From contig JAOTOL010001634.1 of the NCBI GenBank assembly GCA_034440575.1, positions 1,934,501-1,998,500 of the forward strand: DNA of 64,000 nucleotides, read 5' to 3'. The stretch is from Imbricaverruca yamaguchii. Its lineage: Eukaryota; Arthropoda; Thecostraca; Neoverrucidae. A model generated the notes under the pieces. The model saw nothing but the letters and a program-made list of their open reading frames with translations, was not told where the DNA came from and ran no database searches. The position numbers and the translations under genes were made by a program. Positions 10,988-21,398 of the stretch are shown piece after piece (position 1 is the first letter of the stretch; each line of letters begins with the position of its first letter).

Positions 10988-11078
10988 ATGTGAGAGAGAT
11001 GGGGAGAGAGAGAGAGAGTGAGAGAGTGAGAGAGAGAGAGATATAGACAGTCAGGCAGAGACAGAGACAGAGAGATAG
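10988..11078 (+). repeat. Imperfect (GA)n microsatellite
   Basis: A run dominated by GA with AGAC and ATAG interruptions, between the transposase stop and the right inverted repeat, inside the transposon. Confidence 0.9.
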
Positions 11079-11283
11079 CCGTGTGCAATTCGTAGTCGTA
11101 TGGTGGTCCAGGATCTTATTTAGATGAGTAGGTCTTAGGACTAACTGCGCTTAGTTCGTTCTGTTCGTGTGCCTATTTGTAGGCATAACAACCATCCGAA
11201 TATACCCTGTCTTAGATCCGCCCCTCCCTGCCTTCAGTTGTCACAGAGAGGAACTAAAACGGGAAAAACGACCAATACACACA

Positions 11284-11651
11284 GTTTACACTTCCACCGA
11301 TAGAGGGCAGTGATGTCGCTGCGGTCGGTACACCTTACGAGACTCTGCGTAATGACGGGCACAATTTTCAAGTCAGAGAAGTGAAAATTGGCATAGCGGT
11401 CAATAAAAGACTGTAGAATGCAATGAAACAACTCTTTATTTTCTATCTAATTATTCGAATTCTTGAAATGGTGATTTATCCCGCAAGTTCGTTAGAAAAC
11501 GTCATTTCGGTCTCAGAAAGCCCTGAGGCGCGGCGGCTTCCCGGCCTCAGATTGCTCTAAAACTTTGCAGATCGTCTTTTTAGAACCAAACGCAAGTTTT
11601 AAGACTTTATCCCCCAGCGTTTTTACAAAAACGCATAAAATCACTCCACCC
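11284..11651 (-). repeat. Right terminal inverted repeat of the transposon
   Basis: Reverse-complement partner of 7369-7727, with the same blocks in inverted order. Its outermost 20 bases differ from the left arm by a small insertion, GCGTTTTTAC-like and itself palindromic, at about 11618-11635. Confidence 0.85.
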
Positions 11652-11659
11652 TAATGCAC

Positions 11660-12270
11660 TTGTGTAGTCGTGGTGCCCGCTCGGTGCAGCCGTGGTGCCC
11701 GCTCGGTGCAGCCGTGGTGCCCGCTCGGTGCAGTCGTGGTGCCCGCTCGGTGCAGCCGTGGTGCCCGCTCGGTGCAGCCGTGGTGTCCGCTCGGTGCAGC
11801 CGTGGTGTCCGCTCGGTGCAGCCGTGGTGTCCGCTCGGTGCAGCCGTGGTGCCCGCTCGGTGCAGCTGTGGTGCCCGCTCGGTGCAGCCGTGGTGCCCGC
11901 TCGGTGCAGCCGTGGTGCCCGCTCGGTGCAGCCGTGGTGTCGCTAGGTGCAGCCGTGGTGCCCACTAGATGCAGCCGTGGTGCCCTCTCGGTGCAGCCGT
12001 GGTGTCCGCTCTTCGGTGCAGCCGTGGTGCCCATTAGATGCAGCCGTGGTGTCCGCTAGATGCAGCCGTGATGTCCACTAGATGCAGTCGTGGTGCCCAC
12101 TAGATGCAGCCGTGGTGTCCGCTAGGTGCAGTCGTGATGCCCACTAGATGCAGTCGTGGATGCCCACTAGGTGCAGTCGTGGTGCCCACTAGATGCAGTC
12201 GTGGTGCCTGCTCGGTGCGGCAGTGGTGCCCGCTCGGTGCAACCGTGGTTCCCGTCCGGTGCCCCTTCGA
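11660..12270 (+). repeat. 22-bp minisatellite abutting the transposon
   Basis: About 27 units of GTGGTGCCCGCTCGGTGCAG plus CC. Copies are nearly perfect at the left and increasingly diverged to the right (CACTAGATGCAG variants). The array starts within about 10-20 bases of the transposon end. It is not at a splice junction. Confidence 0.95.
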
Positions 12271-12429
12271 TGAGGCAGTGCCCGCTGGGTGCGACACTTG
12301 TGCTTGGATTATCTAGATAGCAACTCAAGCTTTCGTCCCATCTCGCCTTTGCCCTACTTTTCAAAAGTTTGAAAACATTTTGTGCAACCGGCTCGCAACG
12401 TGACTGCAGACCTAACCACCGTACGGAGG

Positions 12430-12598
12430 GGGGGGGGACGAGTAGACTAGGGTTAAGTTGTCAGTTTCACAATCGAAAGGTTGTGGGTTCGAGTCTCATC
12501 TATCTCTACTCTTCGCCTGCGACCAATCGGCGTGGGAGATTGGAGACGCTACATGACTCAACGGTCGATGTGTCGTAAAACCAATAACCAACCAACCA
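12430..12598 (+). mobile_element. tRNA-derived SINE, family 1, copy 2
   Basis: Same family as 2737-2901: A box TAGACTAGGGTTAAGTTG, B box GGGTTCGAGTCTC, then CGACCAATCGGCGTGGGAGA and the AACCAATAACCAACCA tail. A short duplication TACGGAGG is at 12422-12429 and 12599-12606. Confidence 0.88.
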
Positions 12599-12679
12599 TA
12601 CGGAGGCGCCGTGCTTGATCCCGCGCCCTTCGATGCTTCGACCGAATCAGCTTCAACACCGACAGACGCGAACTTTCAG

Positions 12680-13115
12680 CCATCATACGAACGGATTTGA
12701 GTAAAACCTTTGACAGCTTCGACCACGTGATCCTTCAAAAACTCCGATGGTATGGCCTTGACCCAACCTGGTTTCGCAGTTACCTGGGTGACCGGGGACA
12801 GACAGTGAGATGGTTTCTGGGTCCCCTTCTGACGCCCACGGTATCCTCCAGGGTTACATAGCCTGTTTGCTCTTCAGCCTCCTAAGTAACGACCTTCTAT
12901 TCTACTTTCCTGAACATCATCTTATCTTATCTGATCTGATCTGATCTGATCTTATCTTATCCACCTTATCGTGTGCTGACGACATTCAGCTGCTCGACTG
13001 CGGTATTCGGATCAGGAAAATCTGCAGAATCACAAAATCCGTTTTGAACATCCACTCGAAATTCTTCGGACATGGTCTTGATCAAGCTCACTCATGATGA
13101 AGCCAGACAAAACGG
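12680..13115 (+). pseudogene. LINE reverse-transcriptase fragment
   Basis: The plus-strand frame reads LSKTFDSFDHVILQKLRWYG then LDPTWFRSYLGDRGQTV. These are reverse-transcriptase motifs around 'lSkAFDtvdH..L..kL..yGi....f.syL..R.Q.v' of jockey/I/L2-type LINEs. Frameshifts follow, and a run of ATCTTATCTGATC repeats lies at about 12920-12965. Inactive remnant. Confidence 0.75.
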
Positions 13116-13421
13116 CCTTCATTGTCGTTGGCTCTGAGCAAAACATAGAAAACCTGTATATTTCGGGTCTAAAGTTATAAATGTCGAACTATCACAGGCC
13201 GTCAAACTGATGTGTATCTCCATCTATCACGTTATATAGCGAGGGGGGAGGAAGCACACCAAAAAAGTGAACCCGTCATCACTTCACGAAGAACACTGAA
13301 ATTACTAATTTAGACCCACGTCTTTCCGCATGTCACTTCATTTCGATCGGGGGCGTCCAACAATCAGCCACAGAGTAAAATGCGCTATGCACTTCGAAGC
13401 CAGGATTGTTAGGGGAACACG

Positions 13422-13745
13422 TTGCCCGGAACACATCGGTCCGGATTTGGAGTCCCTGGGGTGGCGCAGAATCGAGCGCCTCGTGGAGTGGCGGGATGTC
13501 ACCAAAATATGAGTAAAGTGTTCCATAGTGCCACGGATCCTCAGGCTCTGCGTGAAATGTTGCGAGCCCGTTCCAAAGTGTGGCGGCACGTGATCCGGTC
13601 GGCCGGTGCCCGCCAGCTGCCGAGACGCTGGCTAGCATGCACGCAGAGAAGTTCTGCATTCCCGGCCGCTGCCTCTTGGAACCAGCTCCTCCGACCGTCT
13701 CGGGCTCCCCCTCCGTGCCAGTTGAAGTCGGCTGTGTAGGAAATT
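13422..13745 (+). pseudogene. Probable LINE ORF2 C-terminal remnant
   Basis: The plus-strand frame ends with RRWLACTQRSSAFPAAASWN then QLLRPSRAPP and LKS. This is close to the 'R.F...a..lWNsLP..l....s...Fk..Lk' tail of LINE polyproteins. It lies on the same strand about 300 bases beyond the reverse-transcriptase fragment, so it is probably part of the same dead element. A 153-codon antisense frame over it is treated as a shadow. Confidence 0.45.
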
Positions 13746-13799
13746 TGTCGTTGCTTGTTCGGATATCCATTGCAAAATATTGTATCTGCCGCAATAATC

Positions 13800-15501
13800 C
13801 GTAAAATGCTTAACTCAGAAATGTCACAAATGTATTGGTTGCATTATGTCCCATTTCATGTAATTTTCACCATATGGCCTCTTGACCTGCCATTCCGAAT
13901 CTCTCGGCGGAACACATTTAGAAGTGCTTGAGCAGTCCATCAAGCAGCTGTGTAGTCACCTAGTGAGTACACACAGAGTGTGTCTGTTCGCTGAACTGGG
14001 TGTGCAAGTTCGATTTCATGTCATGCTACATAGTATTTTTCGCATTGCCGTGCGTTGAGGCCGTTGCGTCAGCGGAAACCAAGAAACGGCTCCAAATGCA
14101 AACCTCATGATCCATGTGTGGTCTTCTGGCTCAATCTAAGCTGCAGTGAGTTTGATTAGTGAACGTGCGGTTGGAGCTTCCCATGCAGCAGAATAGACTC
14201 AGCTAGTTTGCTTGTTGCATGACCTCGTCTGCCAACGTGGTGAGTAACAAAACACTCGAGCCAGCCCAGTAGCCCTTTAGCCGCAGGACAAGCCTCGCCA
14301 CATATTTCAGGAATGGCTGCAGATGGTCGTGCACCACGGTAGTTCTGGAGAAGTCCCCTGTATGCACCACGCTAGTTATCCGGGCAGATAAAAACGTCGC
14401 GGCACTCGTTGGATCCTGTGCTGGTGTCCCTTTTAAGGAGAGATTTCATGCGTAGATTCTGAGCTCACAATCCAATCGGGATATTGCATTTCACCGGCTG
14501 AATACTAACTGGAGCTTAGGGCGCCGGCAGCATACAGCCACGACCGTCCACTGCCTCTTTCCCAGCCTTCCCTGGCTAGCTGCCAGCAGATCCTCCCGAT
14601 GGAGAACTAGCTGAGTGAGGGTCTAGCTACAGTCGTTCGTCCTGTTGGCGTCGGGAAGATTAGTGCTGGTTGACACTTTACAACCTCGGCCATCTGGGGG
14701 AAGGGGGCGAGCCTGCCCGATGTCATTCTGTGATGTGTTTCCCATCTGAAGAGTAGTATAGATTGACAGCGGTTCTGTCGCTGAATGTGCTATAGGTCTG
14801 GTTGGCTAACCTGGTGCAAGCTTGCAGGGGGTACCACCCACCCCTCGCCAACAAATGTGGCATGCCCTTCATCCAAATTGTGAATAGTGTATTCTCGAAA
14901 CAATGTATTTATCGAATCTTTTAAACCGACGGTCGGATTTCGGTCGAAGTATGATACAGTTACAATGTTCGTATTGAAAGAGCGAAGTTCTTAACTGCAC
15001 TACGATGTACCAAATATTGATGAAAACTGCCTGTTGCCTGATGCTAAGTGTACACTGTGTGGTGTACTTCGTGCTGTCCAATTTGGATTGCATATTGTCG
15101 GGTGAAAACTGTATGCTATCTGTTGTTGAGTGTGAACTGTCCGGTGTGCAATGTCAAGAGTTGGATTGATATTTTGGAATCGTGGGCTTTGAGAGTAATG
15201 TCTTAAGTTCATCCAGTTTGGAGAGGATGATTTTATTCCCACTTGTGGCATTTAAAACTCCCCTTTGTATTTTCCAGTGATTTGCTTGCATATTTTCATA
15301 GTGTTTGCAGTCATCGTGAAAGAACATCATACAACCTTTAAAAGTTTTAGTGTGAAATATGAGATGATTACTTTTGAAGAGGATACTTTTCTGGATTGTA
15401 GCAATCTAAGACTTCCAACCCTGGTGCTATCTGGTCGGAACTGCAAATGCTGTGTGACGTTGTGCACTGTTTGTCTAATGTTCGTCTGCGTTGGATTACA
15501 G
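13800..15501. other. Intron sequence, nothing recognised
   Basis: The 3' part of VPS13 intron 1 before exon 2. No supported exon, tandem array or transposon end was found. Confidence 0.5.
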
Positions 15502-15619
15502 GCGACGAGTGGCGCTCCAACCGAAATCGACCCGCGTCAGAAAACCACTTGCTGCCCAAGGTGCAGGCCGAGATGGTGTTCTCCAACTCTGTCCAGCAGC
15601 GCTACACGCTAGTGCCAAG
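15502..15619 (+). CDS. VPS13: VPS13 exon 2 of window
   Basis: Acceptor cgttggattacag, donor CCAAG|GTTTGTC (a weak donor). It encodes about 39 residues, DEWRSNRNRP...LLPKVQAEMVFSN...RYTLVPR. It completes the split glycine of exon 1 to give ADSGDEW, as expected for VPS13 ('DSGD.W'), and leaves two bases completed by exon 3. The preceding intron is about 13 kb and holds most of the mobile elements of the window. Confidence 0.88.
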
Positions 15620-15927
15620 GTTTGTCAGCAGGCCGAACAAGCAGGCTGTACTGGTGAGCATCTGCTCGTGTGTGAACCTGCCACGTCGCGGATAAAAACA
15701 CTTTATCGTAATCATATGCTGGGAGAGCATTCATAACGTCCATGGTTCATTTAGTACCAAGGTTCATAACGTCCAAAGCTTACAACGTCCAAGGATCATA
15801 ACGTTCAAAATGCAAAATAAAGTCTAAAGATCCCAAATGTCTCGGATAGAGTGTTTTCACAATGTTCAAAGTTCATAACGTCCAACGTTCACAAACTTGA
15901 AAACTACCTTCATAGGGAGCGTTCATA

Positions 15928-16098
15928 GTGGCAGGAAGGCCGAGTGGTTAAGGTATTGGGCTCTGGATACCAAAGGCCCGGGTTCGACATTAGTGTCGCT
16001 CGGGACATTTCCCGCGACCCACCGGTGAAACAGTGTGGGCGGCGCAATTAGCCGTTAATGTGCATAAAGTGCGCCGTGAACCACCCAATAAATAAGCA
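15928..16098 (+). mobile_element. tRNA-derived SINE, family 2 (Leu/Ser-like head)
   Basis: The head GGCAGGAAGGCCGAGTGGTT carries a tRNA-Leu/Ser type A box; CCCGGGTTCGACATT is the B box. The tail GCCGTTAATGTGCATAAAGT ends CCACCCAATAAATAAGC. A 13-bp duplication, GGGAGCGT(T/C)CATA, is at 15915-15927 and 16099-16111. It is inserted in the foldback-like element and so is younger than it. Confidence 0.9.
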
Positions 16099-17099
16099 GG
16101 GAGCGTCCATAACGTCAAAGGTTATGAACGCCAAAGTTAGTACCAAAGTTCATAACGTCCAAAACTAGTTCCTCAGTTGTCCGCTAGAGGAGACAACGGA
16201 ACCATGGCGGTGAAATCGTGCGGCTGTGTGTGCTTGCTGTCAACTTGTGGCAGGAGTGTGTGGGTATTGTCGCATATCACCTGGCAGATGTGGTGCGAAA
16301 CGTGGTCCGGTGTTTTTTTTTTGTGTGTATTCTGAAATTGTCTCCAGTTCCTCCAGGGGACGAACACATTTCCTTAGAGGGTCGCCTTAGGTGGGAAAAT
16401 TCGTTGAGCGAGTGCAGGGGCTGCGCTCGAGAATACTGAGGGGCAACTTATCATATAAAAATAGCTCCTTTGGCTGGAACATCCATTTCAAAGGGGCGGG
16501 GGAGTGTTTTTGTAGGTCGAAGCGGCGCTACCTTACACCGGGGAGCGGGAGTAAAGGCTGCCGTGGGATGCTGGGGATGTATCGCGACGTCCCTGCTTAG
16601 CAATTTTCATCAGCTGCCTGGACGGTCCCCTAACGCCTTTGCTTTGGACTTTGACCGTGAGAGGTACGGTGCACCGACGCGTCCGGCCGGTTATCGTGAC
16701 AAGCGTTGGGGCATAAATTGGAATGCATGCAGTTCAGTTAGTGAACACATAACAAAACGGAATGGATGCATTCGAATCTAGGGATATATTATTGAGGTAA
16801 AGCGACCATACATGCCTAATTTTGAACGGATATGTACAGTTTTAGGAGCGTATTTTCATTTTAGTCTTCGAAAAATGAGATTGCGAAGTTCATTCCGCAC
16901 TTTAAAAAAATCGCATTGTAACTGTTTTGCAAGGTAAGATAGGTTTCCAAGTTTCCTAACAGAGTCTCCTACTTCATCCATCAGCAGCACGGAGCATGTG
17001 GAAAAGTTCTTGGCTAAGTTGAGACATTGCTAAGGGGAAGAAAGCAAAAGCTAGTGTGAATTGGATATTTGTCTAAGTGGAAAGATTCTGATTGGTGTG

Positions 17100-17265
17100 C
17101 TCCTAAGCCCAAATAACCAACCAACTCTGATTGGTGTGCCACAGGACTCCGTTTTAGATCCTCTCCTATTTATAATCTTCGTGAACAATATTGAGGTTAG
17201 GTTGAGGAATACGGTGCTCAAATTTGCTCCTCATATGAAACTGGTAACAATGGCTACGCTGCCAG
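17100..17265 (+). pseudogene. CR1-like reverse-transcriptase scrap
   Basis: The frame reads GVPQDSVLDPLLFIIFVNNI then LRNTVLKFAPHMKLV. This matches the RT block 'GVPQGSVLGPLLFiiFiNDi....LKFADDtKL' with key residues lost (G to D twice, ADD to APH). Dead fragment inside the foldback-like element. Confidence 0.8.
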
Positions 17266-18253
17266 CTCTCTGAATAGACCCGGCCGGTCGGCCAGTCCGC
17301 GGCCTTTTTGCGGTCAGTCGGTCGGCCAACCGGAGACGCTTCCCCGGTACGCTTTCCGGTGGGACGTGGGTTATCAGCGATAGATAACACATATGCAACA
17401 TTGAACGTGCCGGGGTGAGCTATGGAGAAGGTAGGCTTCCTGCAGGGGAAGGAGTGGACGGAACGATGAGGTGCACCTAACGCTGCGTTTGCCACTGCCA
17501 CCTGTTGAAAGAAACCGGAGACACAGCCGTACGATTTTACCAACAGGGCTGGGCTGGTTCCTCTAGCGGACAACTGAGGAACTATCTTTTGCCGTCATGA
17601 ACTTTGGTACTAAATTAACTTTTTGAACGTTATGAACGCTCGCTCTGGAGCCAGCTTCGGAGGATGTGATCTCTGGACGTTATGAACTTTGGATGTCGCA
17701 GACGCACACTACCAGAGACATGTTTTACTCTCTTGGACTTTATTTCACATTTTAGACGTTATCATCCTTGTACGTTGTGAGCTTTGGACGTTTTTAACTT
17801 CGATGCTAAGTGAACCTTGGATGTTTTGATATTGCCACAGTATGCAATACTGTTTTGCGTATTTCTCCTTGGTTCCGCGATTTGCTAATTGGTCATGTAT
17901 CTCTAACCCCTTAAAAATGTTCTTACAGACATTGAGATTTGAGTTCACACATACTCTGCAGGGCTTCACCCGTTTCTACACCCGTGGTAGCGAACATACT
18001 TTAGACGTAGAACCTGCTGTGGTGTGATGAGCTATATGTCGGTGATACGTCTCTGCACATAATTACCTACGTTCCCAAATATACTGCTGAACGCATGTCA
18101 CCATGTTGTGTAGAATGTCCCTGTCCCTGCGCAGTTTGACGGAGTTGGTGCATCTGATCCGAAAGATGTCTTATATACCCCGAGTACATTTTAAAACACA
18201 TTGCTGTTGTCGCTTCATCGTCTGTCATGCTTGACAACTGACTCGGTCTTCAG

Positions 18254-18425
18254 ACACAAGCTGGACATCACGATGAGCGAGTGTCGTCTGAACCTGTCCG
18301 ACCGACGCGTCCGCCGACTGGTGGACTTCTCCGAACGTCTGCCGGTGCCTCGGCCGCTGCAGTATCAGGACGCCGTGGACGCCATGCCGCCGCGCACCGA
18401 CCACCTCTGCATGCAGGAGTGTCAG
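18254..18425 (+). CDS. VPS13: VPS13 exon 3 of window
   Basis: Acceptor gactcggtcttcag, donor GAGTGTCAG|GTCAGTAC, phase 0 at the end. It encodes HKLDITMSECRLNLSDRR, then RLVDFSERLPVP, matching the VPS13 'v.lsd.k...l..l...iPlP' element. The ORF continues open past the donor into the 33-bp minisatellite, but that repeat is not VPS13-like and the donor fits exon 4 in phase. Confidence 0.9.
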
Positions 18426-19110
18426 GTCAGTACTGACGACCACACCTGGGAGAGTGTCAGATCAGTACAGACGGCAACACCGGGGGGCGTCAGATCACTG
18501 CAGACGGCAACACCGGGGAGTGTCAGATCACTGCAGACGGCAACACCGGGGAGTGTCAGATCACTGCAGACGGCAACATCGGGGAGTGTGTCAGATCACC
18601 GCAGACGGCAACATCGGGGAGTGTGTCAGATCACCGCAGACGGCAACACCGGGGAGTGTCAGATCACTGCAGACGGCAGGACACCTGAGAGAAACTTGGG
18701 TCAGTACTGACGGGAGGGGGCATCGGGGAGTGTCAGATCACTGCAGACGGAAACACCGGGGAGTGTCAGATCACTGCAGACGGCAACACCGGGGAGTGTC
18801 AGATCACTGCAGACGGCAACACCGGGGAGTGTCAGATCACTGCAGACGGCAACACCGGGAGAGTGTCAGATCAGTACAGACGGCAACACCGGGGAGTGTC
18901 AGATCACTACAGACGGCAACACCGGGGAGTGTCAGATCACTGCAGACGGCAACACCGGGGAGTGTCAGATCACTGCAGAGGGCAACACCCGGGAGCGTGT
19001 CAGATCAGTACAAGACGGTAACACCGGGGACAGTGTCAGATGGCAACACCGTGGAGGGTCATATGGGCAGAGGGCAACACCGGGGAGAGTCAGATCAGTA
19101 CAGACCAGTG
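18412..19110 (+). repeat. 33-bp minisatellite seeded on the exon 3 donor
   Basis: About 20 units of GGGGAGTGTCAGATCACTGC plus AGACGGCAACACC. The real junction reads GAGTGTCAG|GTCAGTACTGACG; the closest repeat units read GAGTGTCAG|ATCAGTACAGACG (about 18452, 18865). The unit is therefore the exon end plus donor with the first intron base changed from G to A. One intact GGTCAGTACTGACG copy survives at about 18699 in a scrambled context. Most units keep a multiple-of-three length. Confidence 0.92.
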
Positions 19111-19114
19111 TTGG

Positions 19115-19285
19115 AATTTCACTTCTCAGTCTTGGACTCAGTGTATAATTTTTTGGTTTGCTAAAATATGGGAGTGTATAATGGCTATAAACCCAATTTA
19201 GTAGTGAGTTCACTTTTATACACAATAGTGAATACATAACATGCCTACGTAATAGTGCATACTTTTAGCAAAGCTAAAGAACACC
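19115..19285 (+). repeat. Dispersed AT-rich repeat, copy 1
   Basis: Begins TTTCACTTCTC(A/G)GTCTTG and continues as degenerate ~27-bp units around GGAGTGTATAATTTTTTGG. A second copy in the same orientation is at 20540-20745. Confidence 0.65.
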
Positions 19286-19777
19286 TTGTTTAATTTGTCC
19301 ATGCATTAAGAGCGCATAGTTTTCCTCAGATCATAGCAAGTGCTGTGAAAGGAAGTGCATAGCTCCAACTTAATATTCTCAGGCAAGAAAGGATACTCAT
19401 TCATGAATCACCGCTTTGACTATTTTGTGTAGTGTTCATTTGTAGTGGGACTGTTTGCAAGTGATCAGCCACAAACGTGTTAATCTGGAATTCTGAGCAT
19501 CAGACACTTAGAAGTTTCATCAATCGGCTCAAAAACGCCTCCATTGCCCACCTCGGCAATTTTCTTTTAAGACGAATAATGTTCAGTTGCTACGTAAGTT
19601 TCAATTATCCATTTAGTTGTCATAGTATTTCCAAAAAGCTCTTGCCGATAATTAACAATAACTTGACCCAAGGACGGATTTAGAGCGCGGGCCGGACCCA
19701 TGCCCCCCTCCCACTCCGACAGGCCCATTTTTATTGAAATTGCGCACCAAAATTGCATTTTTTTCGAAATCTGTGAG

Positions 19778-19780
<3 letters not shown>

Positions 19781-19819
<39 letters not shown>

Positions 19820-19831
19820 GTGTGTGTGTGT
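19781..19831. repeat. (TA)n and (TG)n microsatellite
   Basis: About 17 TA units followed by ATTTATG and a short TG run. Other intron sequence from 19286 to 20539 shows nothing further. Confidence 0.95.
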
Positions 19832-20539
19832 ATTTATGTATTGTCGCATCAGACCCGATGAATGATGGTGCTGCTCAAATCTGGTCAGTTTTCCTAAATC
19901 AAACTTTTTCATCCCCACCCTGAACCCGGCTTCTGGATTCGCCACTGACTTAATCAATGAGGTGCATGATATGTTGTGAATGAGTAACCATATGCAAATG
20001 TGTAACGCCGTATGAGAAGGCGGCACAGGACGAAGACAATATTTTGTGCATGCTTTGTTCTGTTTTCCGCTGTGAAGAAGCGCTACGTCATCCAAATTGT
20101 GTAGGCGAATCCACGTGCCTGTGTCAATATACGAAGCGATGCCTTTTTGTCGTCGAATAACGCTTGACATGGCTACTGCCATCTTGCCATTCTTAATGCT
20201 TTCCGTAAAGAAACAAAATTAGGGAGCATTTCCGCACAAAATACAGCTGCCCCATGGGGCGACAGCAGCTATGTCAACGAAGATTTTAAGCCCTATATGT
20301 AACTGGTTAACATTGATTCAGCATAATTGTTTCCATGGTGTGATTTCTGCTGATATGGGCAGCATTCTATTGTGTTTCGGGACTACGACAGCCCAAAGGA
20401 TGTCATGTAAACCAAAAACAGATTACAAAGTCAAGTTCACAAAGGTGGTTGCCATTCATCGTATATTTAATGTCTACTGGATAGTTCGCATCAACAGACT
20501 AGCGTTGCTTCTAGAAATAAAAGTTCATTCCCCTTCAGT

Positions 20540-20745
20540 GTTTTATTTTCACTTCTCGGTCTTGTATTCGGAGTGTATAATTTTTGGGCTTGCCAGAGTA
20601 TGGAGTGTATAATTTTGAGAAACACTATGTAATGGAGTATTTAATTTTCCAGTTTGCCAAATTATGGGGTGTATATTGAAGTACCAAGTAATGGAGTATA
20701 TACATTTGATAAATAACGAAGTGTATACATTTTGAAAAAATGCAG
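20540..20745 (+). repeat. Dispersed AT-rich repeat, copy 2
   Basis: Same start (TTTCACTTCTCGGTCTTG) and the same GGAGTGTATAAT-type ~27-bp units as 19115-19285, with about six units. The two copies are direct repeats about 1.4 kb apart. Confidence 0.65.
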
Positions 20746-20772
20746 TGATGTTTCCTGGAATGAAGAATAAAA

Positions 20773-20932
20773 ACCCGGGGCCTCGGTAGCTTAGATGGTG
20801 GAGCGTCTGACTCGAATCTCGCGGCCGGCGGCATTTACAGAGTCCACCCACGACCAATCGGTGTGATAGTTTGGCGACGCTATGCAACCTTGCGGTTGAA
20901 TGCGTCGTAAAATAACCCGAGATTCTTTTTCT
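20773..20932 (+). mobile_element. tRNA-derived SINE, family 4, sharing the family 1 tail
   Basis: The head CCTCGGTAGCTTAGATGGTG is a different tRNA-like start. The 3' half, CACGACCAATCGGTGTGA then TTTGGCGACGCTA and GTCGTAAAATAACC, is homologous to the tail of family 1. A 9-bp duplication AGAATAAAA is at 20764-20772 and 20933-20941. Confidence 0.75.
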
Positions 20933-20941
20933 AGAATAAAA

Positions 20942-21398
20942 CGCCTTCAAATCATTTGTTGGGTTCCTACCGAGTGTCACAGACAACCAGATGGTGTCCA
21001 CCACACATCGTCGTCTGAGGTCATCCACGTTACGTGGATGACTTGTAAGGCAACTTCCTGAGCAATGGTAGAGAAAGTGATCACAAAAGTATGCTTAATG
21101 GATGTCAACCAAGTTTATGTATCAATACCTGTCACTCCTGACATGCCCACACCGCACAACTAATACATATCCACAACACGCCTCAAGAGCAGGACGTTCG
21201 CGCACCCACTGATATATTGCAGGGTCTAAAATGTTGCTTCGGGATATGGGTTTCGGAATATATAATGGTTTAAGGAACGTTATACTAAAACAATCCGTTT
21301 AAAATCTTTTATTCTCACGACCATGAAGCCTTTTTAGTGAGAAAGCTGAAATTTGTTTTTATTAAAGTCAATTCTTTAATTCTTTAATTGAATTCTTT
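20942..21398. other. Intron sequence, nothing recognised
   Basis: VPS13 intron 3 interior; no supported feature. Confidence 0.5.

Larger units (their letters stand above)
7369..11651 (+). mobile_element. Complete TIR DNA transposon with TA target duplication
   Basis: About 4.3 kb bounded by inverted ends GGGTGGAGTGATTT / AAATCACTCCACCC, each flanked by TA (7367-7368 and 11652-11653). The inverted similarity continues inwards for about 360 bases per end, interrupted by small indels. The element carries a spliced transposase-like gene on the plus strand. It lies in VPS13 intron 1, and a 22-bp minisatellite begins within 20 bases of its right end. The flanking palindrome CATTA/TAATG leaves some ambiguity between TA and TTA-type duplication. 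One frameshift near the 3' end suggests that this copy is dead. Confidence 0.85.
15738..17825 (+). mobile_element. Foldback-like element with arms made of short repeats
   Basis: The left arm (about 15738-16235) and right arm (about 17480-17825) are inverted copies. Both are built from variants of TTCATAACGTCCAAAG. They also share AATAAAGTC(T/C), TTAGTACCAAAGTTCAT, the block GTTCCTCAGTTGTCCGCTAG and (G/A)AATCGT(G/A)CGGCTGTGT in inverted order. The left arm is interrupted by a SINE (15928-16098). The interior contains a reverse-transcriptase scrap and no intact gene. The architecture recalls foldback transposons, whose long inverted repeats consist of tandem subrepeats. It occupies most of VPS13 intron 2. 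The exact ends and target duplication are not resolved. Confidence 0.7.

Noticed and set aside
13333..13794. 153-codon minus-strand frame
   Set aside because: No recognisable domain; it overlaps a plus-strand LINE C-terminal remnant and has no splice context.
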